Below are positions 8,692-17,384 of a stretch of 64,000 nucleotides of DNA, one piece after another. The position numbers were made by a program, and so were the translations under genes. The DNA is taken from NCBI GenBank assembly GCA_963707905.1, contig CAVPSA010000042.1, positions 62,001-126,000 on the forward strand. Reading direction: 5' to 3'. The DNA comes from DASXKD01 sp963707905. Its GTDB lineage: Bacteria > Actinomycetota > Actinomycetes > Streptosporangiales > Streptosporangiaceae. Each line of letters opens with the position of its first letter. Positions within the stretch are counted from its first letter, which is position 1. The notes beneath the pieces were generated by a model. That model was not told the origin of the DNA and did not search any database. It saw only the letters and a program-made list of their open reading frames with translations.

Positions 8692-8849
8692 GGTTCTGGT
8701 GCCTCCCTCGGTGGCCAGCATCTGGCTCAGGCACGACACTAGGCGGGCGCCCGGGCCATGGGGTCGGCCAGCCGGGGGAGCGGCATTACCCCTTTCGCAC
8801 GACCCTGGGGCGGGAGGCCGGCGGCGGCCGTCTCTGGTCTAATACCGCC

Positions 8850-9386
8850 ATGGCGGAACCCGGCGTCGACGAGACGAAGGCCCTGCCGCAGGTGCCGGAG
8901 CCGTCACCGCCTCCCGCGCCCGAGCGGCCGGGACGGCCGGGCGGCCTGGCACGGCCGCGCGGGCTGAGCGGCACGATCTGGGTGCTTGAGCACGCCCAGG
9001 ACTACGTGGCTGGCGTGGTCGGCGTCGCGCTGATCCTGCTGGCCGCGGTCCTGATCGTGTCCGGGCTGATCGGCTTCGTCCAGGACCTGGTCACCGAGAA
9101 CGTCCTGGCCGCCGCGACCGGGCTGCTTGACCGGCTGCTGCTGGTGCTGATCGTGGCCGAGATCGTGCACACCGTGGTGCTGTCGCTGCGTGCGCACCGC
9201 CTGGTCGCGCAGCCGTTCATCGTCGTCGGCCTGGTCGCGGTGATCAGGAAGATCCTGCTCGTGCTGAGCAGCGAGACCAGCGAGACCAAGGTGAACACCA
9301 CCCAGCTCTGGCTGCTCATCGCCATGGTCGTCGCGTTCGTGGCCGGGCTCATCGCGGTCAGCCGGTTCGAGAAGAAGGAGGAGTGA
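8850..9386 (+). CDS. PsiE-like phosphate-starvation-inducible membrane protein
   Basis: After a Pro-rich cytoplasmic N-terminus (about residues 1-45) the 178-residue protein has four predicted membrane helices: ALILLAAVLIVSGLIGF, DRLLLVLIVAEIVHTVVL, FIVVGLVAVIRKILLVL and LLIAMVVAFVAGLIAV. The arrangement, including the conserved AEIVHTV and the Arg-Lys in helix 3, fits the PsiE family (PF06146), whose biochemical function is unknown. A TAATAC box ends only 4 nt before the ATG, suggesting a leaderless transcript, although no convincing -35 box is visible. It stands alone between the deacetylase and the quinone-modification operon, and I see no phosphate-response site. Confidence 0.8.
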   Translation: MAEPGVDETKALPQVPEPSPPPAPERPGRPGGLARPRGLSGTIWVLEHAQDYVAGVVGVALILLAAVLIVSGLIGFVQDLVTENVLAAATGLLDRLLLVLIVAEIVHTVVLSLRAHRLVAQPFIVVGLVAVIRKILLVLSSETSETKVNTTQLWLLIAMVVAFVAGLIAVSRFEKKEE

Positions 9387-9390
9387 CGCG

Positions 9391-9447
9391 GCGTGCTGGC
9401 CCGGGGGGACGACCCCCCGGAAACCCCCCGCTGGCTCAAGGCCCCGT
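9391..9447. repeat. Copy of a dispersed GC-rich intergenic repeat (degenerate)
   Basis: The segment contains CTGGCCCGGGG, runs of C and CCCCCGCTGGC, the same building blocks in the same order as the repeat at 21741-21827 and the segment inside dnaE2 at 49663-49725. It can fold as a GC hairpin around the CCCCCCGG runs. Homology between copies is by eye only. Confidence 0.4.
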
Positions 9448-9514
9448 TCCTTCGTCACGAGGCCTTGGCCGCGCCGGTCTTGCCCGGAATGATCGGGCAT
9501 GCGAACCTGCTTCA

Positions 9515-10288
9515 GTGGCTCCCAACCCGGTAACCGTCCCGCCCGACCGGGCCTCCAGCGACCGGCCGTTGCGCGGCGATCCGGTGGCCCGTGACGTGTT
9601 CACCGGCCTGCCCGGCCGTTACGACCGGCTCGCCTACCTGCTCTCGTTCGGCCAGGACCGGCGCTGGCGCCGGGCGGTGGTCGCCCGCACCGCGGCGGCG
9701 GCACCGCGGCTGGTGCTCGACGTCGCGACCGGCCCCGCCGGGATCGCGCTGGCCGTGGCGGATGCGACCGGTGCGAACGTGGCGGGCGTGGACCTCAACG
9801 AGCCGATGCTGCGGGCCGGCCTGCCGCGGATCCGGCGGCGCCTGCCGCGGGGCCAGGTCCGGGTCGCCGCGGGCCGCGCCGACCAGCTGCCGTTCGCCGA
9901 CGCGACGTTCGACGCGGTGACCTTCTCCTACCTGCTGCGCTACGTGGACGACCCGGCGGCCACGGTCGCCGAGATGGCCCGCTGCCTGCGCCCCGGCGGC
10001 ACGCTGGCCTGCCTTGAGTTCAGCGTCCCGCCGCGGCCGGCCTGGCGGGCCGCCTGGTGGTGCTACACCCGGATGGCGCTGCCGGTGCTCGGCGGTCTCA
10101 CCGGGGGCGCGGCCTGGTACCGGGTGGGCAGGTTCCTCGGCCCGAGCATCTCGGTGCACTACCGGCAGCATCCGCTGGCCTGGCACGTCGCCGCCTGGCA
10201 GGCGGCGGGCCTGACCGAGGTACGGACCGAGCTGATGAGCCTGGGTGGCGGCCTGGTCATGTGGGGGCGCAAGGGATCCGCCTCATGA
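9515..10288 (+). CDS. UbiE/MenG-like SAM-dependent methyltransferase
   Basis: This is a class I methyltransferase. The SAM-binding motif I is LDVATGPAGIAL, followed by an acidic ribose ligand (GVDLNEPM), motif II around FDAVTFSYLLRYV and motif III near LRPGGTLACLEF. The N-terminal block VFTGLPGRYDRLAYLLSFG and the following DRRWRR match the UbiE/MenG pattern for demethylmenaquinone methyltransferases. GTG 9515 is the best start before that block; no strong Shine-Dalgarno is visible. It overlaps the membrane-protein gene, which overlaps a geranylgeranyl reductase, an arrangement suggesting methylation and side-chain saturation of menaquinone. Strict MenG function is not proven, since paralogues in this family are common. 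Confidence 0.85.
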   Translation: MAPNPVTVPPDRASSDRPLRGDPVARDVFTGLPGRYDRLAYLLSFGQDRRWRRAVVARTAAAAPRLVLDVATGPAGIALAVADATGANVAGVDLNEPMLRAGLPRIRRRLPRGQVRVAAGRADQLPFADATFDAVTFSYLLRYVDDPAATVAEMARCLRPGGTLACLEFSVPPRPAWRAAWWCYTRMALPVLGGLTGGAAWYRVGRFLGPSISVHYRQHPLAWHVAAWQAAGLTEVRTELMSLGGGLVMWGRKGSAS

Positions 10289-11010
10289 GGGCACCCGGGG
10301 AACGGACGGCCTTTTACGCGGTCGGCCGGGGCACCGGCGGGCCTGGCGACTGGGTGACGCTGCTGCACCCGCCCTACACACTGTGGCACCTTTCCTACGT
10401 GGCGATCGGCGCCGCGGTCATGCCGCCGCTGGTGCTGTGGCGGCTGGCCGGCACGCTGGTCGCGTTCTTCCTGGCGGTCGGTATCGGCGCGCACGCACTG
10501 GACGAACTGCACGGCCGGCCGCTGGGCACCGGCATCAGCACCACCCTGCTCATCGGCACGGCGGTGGCGGCGATCACCGCGGCGATGGTGCTCGGCCTGG
10601 TCGAGGGCGGCTGGAAGCTGCTGCCGTTCGTGGTCGCCGGGGGAGTGCTGGTGTACGGGTACAACCTGGAGCTTTTCGGCGGGGTGCTGCACAGCGATGT
10701 CTGGTTCGCGGTGGCCTGGGGGGCGTTCCCCGTGCTGGTCGGGGCCTACGCACAGCACTGGACCCTGTCGGTGGCCGCGGGGGCGGCGGCGGTGGCCGCC
10801 TTCTTCCTGTCCCTGGGCCAGCGCGCGCTGAGCACGCCCGCCCGGATGCTGCGCCGCCGGGTCAGCGGGGTCGCGGTGCGGCTGACGTTCACCGACGGCA
10901 CCACGGCCGAACTCGGCCGCGCCGACCTGCTGGCCCCGATAGAGCGGGCGCTGCGCTACTTCGTCTGCGCGACCAGCGCCGTCGCGGTGGCCATGGTGCT
11001 GGCCCGGTGA
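10285..11010 (+). CDS. Conserved multi-spanning membrane protein of unknown function
   Basis: The 241-residue protein has about six hydrophobic segments (for example VAIGAAVMPPLVLW, LVAFFLAVGIGAHAL, LLIGTAVAAITAAMVLGLV, FVVAGGVLVYGYNLELFGG, FAVAWGAFPVLVGAY and AAVAAFFLSL), then a soluble stretch with a VRLTFTDG motif and a last hydrophobic end. The histidines in LHPPYTLWHLSY and GAHALDELHGRPLG lie near membrane edges and could bind a metal or lipid headgroup. I do not recognise the family. Its start overlaps the methyltransferase stop and its stop overlaps the reductase start, so it is almost certainly co-translated with two enzymes of prenyl-lipid metabolism and may act on the same lipid or quinone. 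Confidence 0.7.
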   Translation: MRAPGERTAFYAVGRGTGGPGDWVTLLHPPYTLWHLSYVAIGAAVMPPLVLWRLAGTLVAFFLAVGIGAHALDELHGRPLGTGISTTLLIGTAVAAITAAMVLGLVEGGWKLLPFVVAGGVLVYGYNLELFGGVLHSDVWFAVAWGAFPVLVGAYAQHWTLSVAAGAAAVAAFFLSLGQRALSTPARMLRRRVSGVAVRLTFTDGTTAELGRADLLAPIERALRYFVCATSAVAVAMVLAR

Positions 11011-12239
11011 CCCGCTCCGGGTATGACGCCGTCGTGGTCGGCGCCGGGCCCGCGGGCAGCATCGCCGCCCTGGTGCTCGCCCGCGGCGGCGCCCGGGTCG
11101 CCCTCGCCGACAAGGCGGTCTTCCCCAGGGACAAGGCCTGCGGCGACCTGATCGGGCCGCGGGGCGTGCAACTGCTCGCCGACCTCGGGCTGACCGTGCC
11201 GGACGTCGGCCACGGCTCCGACCTGCTCGCGGTCGGCCCGTCCGGCCACCGCAGCCGGCTGCCGGCCTTCCCCGGGCGCGGCTACCCCGGCCACGGGATC
11301 GTGGTGCCCAGGGTGGCCTTCGACAACGCGCTGCGCGAGGCCGCGCTGGCCGCCGGGGCGACCGGGGTGCGGGCGCGCATCTCGGCCGTGGAAAAGGGCC
11401 CGGGCCAGACGGTGCATGCGGTGCTGGCCGGCGGCCAGCGCCTGGCCGGGGACGTGATCATCGGCGCCGACGGGGCGCTGAGCACGGTCGCCCGGCTGAC
11501 CGGGATGCTGGACTCGGCCGCGGCGCTGTGGGGGTTCGCGGTCCGGGCCTATATCCCGGGCGAGGTCCCGTTGCCGCTGCTGGTCCTGCTGGAGTCGGCA
11601 CCGTGGCGGATCTACCCCGGCTACGGCTGGCTGTTCCCCGGCGCTGATGGGCAGGCCAACGTGGGCATCGGGATCGGCATGGGCGGCACCAGGCACTCCG
11701 CGCCGCTCCGCGGGGACCTGGACCGCTTCACCGCACTGCTGCGATCGCGGGGGGACCTGCGGCACGCCGCGGAGCCTGGCCCGGTCATCGGCGGCTGGCT
11801 GCGCATGGGCGGGACAGGTACGCCCGCGGCGGCGGGCAACGTCCTGCTGGTGGGGGATGCGGCGGGCCTGATCAACCCGCTGCAGGGAGAGGGCATCGCG
11901 CCCGCCATGATCAGTGCCCGGCTGGCGGCGGAGGCGGTGCTCGCGGATCCGCGAGCGGCGGGCCAGGCCTACGCCCGTGCCCTGGACGCGGCCTTCGGGC
12001 ACTACCTGCCCGGCGCCAGCGCGCTGCAGCGCGCACTGCTGAACCGGCCGTGGGCGGCGTCCGCCAGCATGCGCCTGGTCACCGCCCCGGTCGTCCGCCA
12101 GCTGGTAGCCAGCACCTGGTCGATCTACTGGAACGGCCTGGCCGATGGCGCCGCGCCCCGCCCCGCCGCGTGGGCCGCCCGGGGGCTGGAAGCGGCGGTG
12201 ACCCGGCTCGCGCGCGAGCCGGGTCACCGGGGCCGCTGA
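11007..12239 (+). CDS. Geranylgeranyl reductase family flavoprotein (MenJ-like)
   Basis: This FAD-dependent oxidoreductase has the N-terminal dinucleotide motif VVVGAGPAGSIAALVLARGG, the FPRDKACGD segment that follows FAD contacts in this family, and the second FAD motif LLVGDAAGLINPLQGEGI near residue 280. These mark the geranylgeranyl/digeranylgeranylglycerophospholipid reductase family. In mycobacteria MenJ of this family saturates one isoprene unit of menaquinone and its gene lies near menG, matching the methyltransferase two genes upstream. The start is GTG 11007, overlapping the preceding stop. The C-terminus is encoded by a 34-nt perfect palindrome. The substrate assignment (menaquinone rather than a polar lipid) is inferred. 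Confidence 0.9.
   Translation: MTRSGYDAVVVGAGPAGSIAALVLARGGARVALADKAVFPRDKACGDLIGPRGVQLLADLGLTVPDVGHGSDLLAVGPSGHRSRLPAFPGRGYPGHGIVVPRVAFDNALREAALAAGATGVRARISAVEKGPGQTVHAVLAGGQRLAGDVIIGADGALSTVARLTGMLDSAAALWGFAVRAYIPGEVPLPLLVLLESAPWRIYPGYGWLFPGADGQANVGIGIGMGGTRHSAPLRGDLDRFTALLRSRGDLRHAAEPGPVIGGWLRMGGTGTPAAAGNVLLVGDAAGLINPLQGEGIAPAMISARLAAEAVLADPRAAGQAYARALDAAFGHYLPGASALQRALLNRPWAASASMRLVTAPVVRQLVASTWSIYWNGLADGAAPRPAAWAARGLEAAVTRLAREPGHRGR
12196..12229. terminator. Perfect 34-nt palindrome at a convergent gene end
   Basis: CGGTGACCCGGCTCGCG and its exact complement meet without a loop at 12212/12213, inside the last codons of the reductase gene and just before the 3' end of the convergent L,D-transpeptidase gene (12244). 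There is no U tract, as is common for actinobacterial terminators. It probably serves both genes. Confidence 0.6.
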
Positions 12240-12243
12240 GCCC

Positions 12244-13572
12244 TCAGCCGGGGCCGGCGAGGTAGTTGTGCGACTTGGACCCGTGCAGCCTGGAGTGCGA
12301 CACGGTGGCCGGCAGCGTGTCCGGGTTGACAAAGGTGCTGCCCGTCGGGCTCACCTCCACGGCCTCGTGGGTCGCGCTGCCGTTGAGCAGATGCTTCCAG
12401 GTCAGGAACCACTCGGTGTAACCGTCGTCCCACCGGCCCGACACCGGGCTGCCGGTGATCGTGATCGGGTCGCCGGGGTTGGACCGGGCGTACCACCACT
12501 CGGCGTTCGTCGGGGACAGGTTCACGCAGCCGTGGCTGACGTTGCTGAACCCCTGCTCGCCCACCGACCAGGGCGCGGAGTGGTAGTAGTTGCCGCTCCA
12601 GGTGAACCGGACCGACCAGTACACCGGGACGTTCTTGTAGCCGGGCCCGCTCATCAGCGTCGGGTTGGCCTTCTCGATGGTCAGGTAGGTCCCGTTGGCG
12701 GTGTCGTCACCCGGCATGCCGCTGCTGTCCGGCCAGGTCGCGTACAGCTTGTGGCCCCAGTAGATCTGGGTCTTGTGGGTGCGCGTGCTGGTCACGCCGA
12801 TCAGCGACTTGCCGATCGTGAACGACTGGCTCAGGTTGGTGGTGCCGAACACGCCGGGGGCGATCTGCGCCCCGTTGAAGTGCGCGTCGAAGCTCACCTT
12901 GGTGTACTGCGGCCAGTAGTTCCTGGTCCGGAAGTCGAGAGTCTGGCCGCCGTCCCAGTACCAGGCGCCGACCACCGGCTTGGAGCTCTTGATGTTGATC
13001 GCCTTCTCGATGCCGGCCCGGAACCTGGGGTCCACCGCCTGGCTGAAGTTGATCATGATGGGGATGCCGACACCGTAGGCCTGGTGGCCCATGATGGTGC
13101 TGGCGCTGAACGTCCCCGCCGGGTGCTCGGTCCTGAACGTGCTCGTGGCGGTCGTGGTCTTGCCGTCGGTGCCGACCGCGGTGACGGTCACCGTGTACCG
13201 GGTCGACGCGTGCAGCGGCCACACCGTGTGCCAGGCCGTCTGGCCCTGGAGCGTGCCCGCGGCCGTCGCGTGCCCGGCGGCCACGCTGACGTTCTGGATC
13301 TTGCCGTGCGCCACGGTCACCGTGACGCCGCGGTCGGTCTTCACGCGCGCGCTGCCGTTCGCCGGGCTGATGGAAACCACCGCGCCCGACTTGGCCAGCG
13401 TACTCGTACCGCCTGTCGACCCGTGCTGGCCCGTGGACGTGCCCGGCGACGATGAGCCCGAGCAGGCGGTCGCGAGCAGGCACATCGCACCGATGACACC
13501 GGTGACGGCCAGCCCGGCCCGCCGGCCCCTCAGAACATGCCGGCCTGTCAGTGTCCGCTCGTTATCCCGCAC
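12244..13572 (-). CDS. L,D-transpeptidase lipoprotein (YkuD catalytic domain)
   Basis: The 442-residue protein begins at GTG 13572, 6 nt after a strong AGGAGGG. A lipobox LATAC puts the lipidated Cys at residue 37. Two immunoglobulin-like regions follow (about 60-135 and 150-230), then a YkuD domain whose catalytic motif has His331 and SHGCVNL (346-352, nucleophile Cys349). This layout matches mycobacterial LdtB/LdtMt2-type enzymes, which form 3-3 cross-links in peptidoglycan on the outer membrane face and resist most penicillins. A 90-residue C-terminal extension contains the usual Trp-rich segment (EWWYARS, EWFLTWKHLL). Its neighbours upstream on the same strand are two lipoprotein acyltransferases. 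Confidence 0.95.
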   Translation of the reverse strand: MRDNERTLTGRHVLRGRRAGLAVTGVIGAMCLLATACSGSSSPGTSTGQHGSTGGTSTLAKSGAVVSISPANGSARVKTDRGVTVTVAHGKIQNVSVAAGHATAAGTLQGQTAWHTVWPLHASTRYTVTVTAVGTDGKTTTATSTFRTEHPAGTFSASTIMGHQAYGVGIPIMINFSQAVDPRFRAGIEKAINIKSSKPVVGAWYWDGGQTLDFRTRNYWPQYTKVSFDAHFNGAQIAPGVFGTTNLSQSFTIGKSLIGVTSTRTHKTQIYWGHKLYATWPDSSGMPGDDTANGTYLTIEKANPTLMSGPGYKNVPVYWSVRFTWSGNYYHSAPWSVGEQGFSNVSHGCVNLSPTNAEWWYARSNPGDPITITGSPVSGRWDDGYTEWFLTWKHLLNGSATHEAVEVSPTGSTFVNPDTLPATVSHSRLHGSKSHNYLAGPG

Positions 13573-13625
13573 TCTGGTCCCTCCTGTGGTACCAAATCCG
13601 AAAGCCACACGGCCACGCCCCATGG

Positions 13626-15299
13626 CTACGGCCTCTCCTCGATGCGGTGTGCTGGGCCGCCAGCGCGGATATCGCTGCCGCTCTCCCCGGGTGCTGGGGA
13701 ACGCGGTACCCGATCTCGGTCGATAGCCTCCGATAGAGAGACGGACGAGCCGGGCTTGCGGTTGCCATCTACCATTATGCCCACTAGACGTTGCGGGCGA
13801 TGCGTCCGGTTCACCGCGACGAGGGCAGCAAGGACACAGATCGCGATTGCCGCCCACGGGACGGTATCACCAATACGGTCAAACAGGGTGAGATACGACG
13901 GCGTAACCAGGGCAAGCCGGACCAGGGCCGTCCCGCGCTGTGCGGTACCGAGCCAGGCCAGCTGCCGCCCCTGGGCGTCGAACGCGGCGGTGACCCCGGT
14001 CAGCGCGGCCTGCACCACCGGCCGGCCGGTCTCGGCCGCCCGCACCGCGGACAGTGCGGCGTGCTGCGCGGGTGCCCAGCTCCCCTGGAACGTGGAGTCC
14101 GAGGTCTGGTACACGATCACCTGGGCGCCGTGCAGCGTATCCACACGGGACATGTCGGGGAAGGCGGCCTCGAAGCAGATCAGCACGCCGAGCTTGAGCG
14201 GCCGCCCGCCGGGCAGCGTCGCGGTCATCACCCGCGCCCCGTCGCCGGGGATCATGTTGCTCGGTGCCGCCTTGCTGATCTTCGTAAGCCAGCCCAGTTG
14301 CTGGCGGAACGGGATGTACTCCCCGAACGGGACGAGCCGGGTCTTGGTGTAGGTGGCCACGACCCCGCCGCTGTCGATCAGCACCGCGACCTTGGATTTC
14401 CCCACCGGGGTGTAGGAGTCCTGGTTCACCAGGATCGGGGCGCCGGCGGTGGCGGACAGCCGCCGGAGCTGGTCCAGGAGCGGGTGGTGGAACCGCAGGT
14501 CGAGGCCGATGCTGCTCTCTCCCCACACGATCAGGTCCGGGTGCAGCGGGCCCAGCCGCGCGGTCAGCGCCTGGCTGGCGGTGCCCAGCGGTGAAGGATG
14601 CGGCTGGAAGCCCGGCTGGACCAGGGCCACGGTCACATATCCGGCCGGCTGCACCGGCGGCGTGAGCACGAACGCCAGCGGGCCCGCCCCGGCCGCGACG
14701 GCCGCGGTCGCCGCGCCGAGCACCCGCAGCGCAGCCCGTGGCGCGGTGATCAGGATGACCAGGCCGGTGTTGGCCGCCACCAGGGCAAAGCTGACCAGCC
14801 ACACGCCGCCCACCGACGCCAGCGCGAGCATCGCCGGGTGCTGCCACTGGCTCGCACCGAGCAGTGCCCACGGGCCGCCCAGCGCCTGCCAGGACCGAAT
14901 CCACTCGACAAGCAGCCAGAAGCTCGGCACCACCACCAGTGCGGCGAGGCAGCGCCCGGCCGTCATAGGCGGCCGCAGCAGCGCCCAGGCACTCACCCCG
15001 ACCCCGGCCCAGCAGGCACCGAGGACGATGGCCACCAGCAGCAGGGCAGGACCGATGTTGGGGATCAGCCAGTAATGCGCGGCCATGATGAACCCGGCAC
15101 CGAACCACCAGGCACGGACCGCGGCCTCGCGCGCCGAGGGCGCGCCGCGCATCAGCAGCAGGCCGGGCACCAGGGCGAACCACGCCAGGAACCCGAGGCT
15201 GGGCGCGGGGAAGGCGAGGACGGGCAGGGCCCCGGCCACGAGCGAACCCCAGCGGGCAGGCCTGACAAGGCCACTGCCCAGCCGCCGCCAGAACGACAT
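13626..15299 (-). CDS. lnt: Apolipoprotein N-acyltransferase, first copy
   Basis: The 557-residue protein has about seven membrane segments in residues 15-215 and an extracytoplasmic nitrilase-fold domain. The triad is visible: Glu261 (IVWGESS), Lys319 (YTKTRLVPFGEYIP) and Cys375 (LICFEAAF), in the order Glu-Lys-Cys required for Lnt, which adds the third acyl chain to lipoproteins. A last membrane helix (IAICVLAALVAV) and a polar tail of about 50 residues follow. Both Lnt copies lie next to a lipoprotein L,D-transpeptidase. The tail overlaps the transpeptidase leader region. The ATG is preceded by only 45 bp from the second copy, so the two form an operon. Confidence 0.93.
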   Translation of the reverse strand: MSFWRRLGSGLVRPARWGSLVAGALPVLAFPAPSLGFLAWFALVPGLLLMRGAPSAREAAVRAWWFGAGFIMAAHYWLIPNIGPALLLVAIVLGACWAGVGVSAWALLRPPMTAGRCLAALVVVPSFWLLVEWIRSWQALGGPWALLGASQWQHPAMLALASVGGVWLVSFALVAANTGLVILITAPRAALRVLGAATAAVAAGAGPLAFVLTPPVQPAGYVTVALVQPGFQPHPSPLGTASQALTARLGPLHPDLIVWGESSIGLDLRFHHPLLDQLRRLSATAGAPILVNQDSYTPVGKSKVAVLIDSGGVVATYTKTRLVPFGEYIPFRQQLGWLTKISKAAPSNMIPGDGARVMTATLPGGRPLKLGVLICFEAAFPDMSRVDTLHGAQVIVYQTSDSTFQGSWAPAQHAALSAVRAAETGRPVVQAALTGVTAAFDAQGRQLAWLGTAQRGTALVRLALVTPSYLTLFDRIGDTVPWAAIAICVLAALVAVNRTHRPQRLVGIMVDGNRKPGSSVSLSEAIDRDRVPRSPAPGESGSDIRAGGPAHRIEERP

Positions 15300-15344
15300 G
15301 CTCCCATTGTGCTGCCGCGCACGGGGGGACGCGCCCGCGCCAGG

Positions 15345-17189
15345 TCACGCGTCAGTAGCGATTAGGGCATGTGTTGCCGTTCGCCGCCGGCGCCATGCCA
15401 CGGCCCAGCCGTATGCCGCCCAGCCGAATGCGCCGACGGTGAGCGCGGTGATCAGGTATTCCGGCCCGGCGCCGACCCGGTCGGCCAGGGTGATCGTGTG
15501 CAGCAGCGGCACCCGCGACTCGAGGATGGCCTGCCGCCAGGTGCCGGTGCGGGCCACCAGGGTGCCGTCAGGCGCGATGATCGCACTCACCCCGGTCGTC
15601 GAGGCGACCACCACGGCCCGGTCCGATTCCACCGCCCGGATCCGGGCCATGGCCAGTTGCTGCAGGCTCTCCCCGAGTTGCCCGTCCACCTCGAAGGACG
15701 CGTCGTTGGTCTGCACGGCCAGCAGGTTCGCCCCGGCCCTGACCTCGGAAGAGACCAGGCCATCGAAGCCGACCTCGTAGCAGATGACGTCGCCGAGGCG
15801 GATTGGCCCCACATGGAAGACCACGGCGCGCCGCCCCGCGGTGAAGTTTTCCGGCTGCAGCGCCACCAGCGAGGTGATGTGCGACAGCAGGCCGCGGAAC
15901 GGGATGTACTCCCCGAACGGGACAAGCTGCCGTTTCACGTACAGCGGGCCGGGGCCACGGCCCGGGGTCCACAGCTGCCCGGCGTTGCGCAACGGGTTCC
16001 TGAGCACCTCACCGACCAGCACCGGCCGGTCGATGGCCTGCACCGCCGCGGTGATCGTGCCGTACACGGGGGGATACTGCCGGGGATCCAGATCGGTGGA
16101 GTTCTCCGGCCAGATCACCAGGTCCGGCGCGGGCCGGCGGCCCGCGCGCACCTGCGCGGCCAGCTTTTCTGTGGCCGCCGCGTGATTCGCGGTCACCGTG
16201 GTGGCCCGGAGCAGGTCGGGCAGGTTCCTGGCGTGCGGCACGTCGCCCTGGATGGCGGCGACCGTGGCGGCCGGGGTGCCGGCCGGTACCGGGTCCACCG
16301 GCAGCAGGCTGCCCGCCAGGGCGAGCCCCCCCGCTGCGGCGAACGCGAGCGCAGGGACCAGGCGGCGGCGCAGGCTGCCCGCCGGGCCGGGTGCCAGCAG
16401 CAGCCAGGCGAGCGTGCTGCCGACGAGTGCGAGCAGGAAGGAGAGCAGCGGCGCACCGCCGATGGCGGCCCAGGGGGCGGTCGGCGTGCCCGCCTGGCTC
16501 ATGGCCAGCCGGCCCCACGGGAACGCATACGGCCACCGGCCACGCAGCGCCTCGGCGGCGACCCACCAGCCCGCCACGGCTACCGGCCAGGCCCGCAGCG
16601 ACAGCAGTACCCGCTGGCCCACGGTGAGCAGGGCGAAGATGACCGCCTCGGCGATGGCCAGCGCGGCCCAGGCGTACCAGGCCAGGTTGATCAGCCAGGA
16701 CAACAGCGGAACGAAGAGCGCGAGGCCGAACAGCAGCCCGACCGCGGAACTCGCCCGCAGGCTCCGGCCTTGCAGCGCCACCACAAGCAGCGCCGGGCCG
16801 AGCGGGGCCAGCGGCCACGCCCCGACCGGGGGGAAGGCGGCGGTGAGGGCCAGTCCGCCGGCCGCGGCGGCCAGCAAGGCCCAGCTGAGCGCGAGACGCG
16901 GCTCACCGGGCAGCCCGCGTCCGCCGGCCGGCCGGCTCCCAGACAGCCGGGCTCCCAGACGGCGGAGCCCCGGACGGCCGGTCCCCGGACGCGGCCCCGG
17001 ACGGTCGGTCCCCGGACGGCCGGTCCCCGGACGGCCGGTCCCCGGACGGCGGAGCCCCGGACGGCGGAGCCCCGGACGGCGGAGCCCCGGACGCGGCGGG
17101 CGAGCCGGCCCCGGCAGGTACGCCGGCCGCAGCAAGTGCCCCGGCAGGGACGGGTCCGCCCGAGTGCCCTGGCCCGCCGCTCTCCCCAC
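15345..17189 (-). CDS. lnt: Apolipoprotein N-acyltransferase, second copy, with repeat-rich N-terminus
   Basis: After an unusual N-terminus of about 95 residues made of PGLRR/PGTGR repeats, the protein has the Lnt membrane region (about 100-295) and the nitrilase-fold domain with Glu362 (IWPENS), Lys419 (YVKRQLVPFGEYIP) and Cys470 (DVICYEVGF). All three catalytic residues are present, so it is probably active. It differs substantially from the downstream copy, which argues against a recent duplication; some actinobacteria carry two Lnt enzymes. The start (GTG 17189) is uncertain, because the repeat DNA gives few start codons and a G-rich repeat tract lies about 160 bp upstream. The Arg-rich N-terminus would sit in the cytoplasm. 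Confidence 0.88.
   Translation of the reverse strand: MGRAAGQGTRADPSLPGHLLRPAYLPGPARPPRPGLRRPGLRRPGLRRPGTGRPGTGRPGTDRPGPRPGTGRPGLRRLGARLSGSRPAGGRGLPGEPRLALSWALLAAAAGGLALTAAFPPVGAWPLAPLGPALLVVALQGRSLRASSAVGLLFGLALFVPLLSWLINLAWYAWAALAIAEAVIFALLTVGQRVLLSLRAWPVAVAGWWVAAEALRGRWPYAFPWGRLAMSQAGTPTAPWAAIGGAPLLSFLLALVGSTLAWLLLAPGPAGSLRRRLVPALAFAAAGGLALAGSLLPVDPVPAGTPAATVAAIQGDVPHARNLPDLLRATTVTANHAAATEKLAAQVRAGRRPAPDLVIWPENSTDLDPRQYPPVYGTITAAVQAIDRPVLVGEVLRNPLRNAGQLWTPGRGPGPLYVKRQLVPFGEYIPFRGLLSHITSLVALQPENFTAGRRAVVFHVGPIRLGDVICYEVGFDGLVSSEVRAGANLLAVQTNDASFEVDGQLGESLQQLAMARIRAVESDRAVVVASTTGVSAIIAPDGTLVARTGTWRQAILESRVPLLHTITLADRVGAGPEYLITALTVGAFGWAAYGWAVAWRRRRTATHALIATDA
16951..17096. repeat. 15-bp minisatellite inside the second lnt gene
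   Basis: Tandem units of two related kinds, CCCGGACGGCGGAGC and CCCGGACGGCCGGTC, run through the 5' part of the gene in frame, encoding RRPGL and GRPGT pentapeptides. Unit length is a multiple of three, so gain or loss of units keeps the frame. Confidence 0.85.
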
Positions 17190-17350
17190 CCGCCGCCGGG
17201 GCCGGCGGGGCCGTGGGCAGGCCAGCGGGCGTACTCTCCGGGCCGGTCAGCGTGATCACCCTCCCCGCCTGCCGTGCGGTAGCCCCGACAACCATGAGCG
17301 TATCCGCGCCACACCCCTGCGGCGCATCTCTCCCCAGCCCTCCCTCCGCC

Positions 17351-17384
17351 TCCCTCCCTCCCTCCCTCCCTCCCTCCCTCCCTC
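17351..17384. repeat. (TCCC)n microsatellite, G-quadruplex-prone on the minus strand
   Basis: About 8.5 uninterrupted TCCC units lie here, flanked by more C-rich sequence (17329-17398). The complementary strand has (GGGA)n with eight G-triplets, which is ample for G-quadruplex formation. It lies about 160-200 bp upstream of the second lnt start, on that gene's coding strand. Confidence 0.85.

Noticed and set aside
6449..8734. 761-codon minus-strand frame overlapping the deacetylase
   Set aside because: The deacetylase motifs lie in another minus-strand frame; this one is compositionally random.
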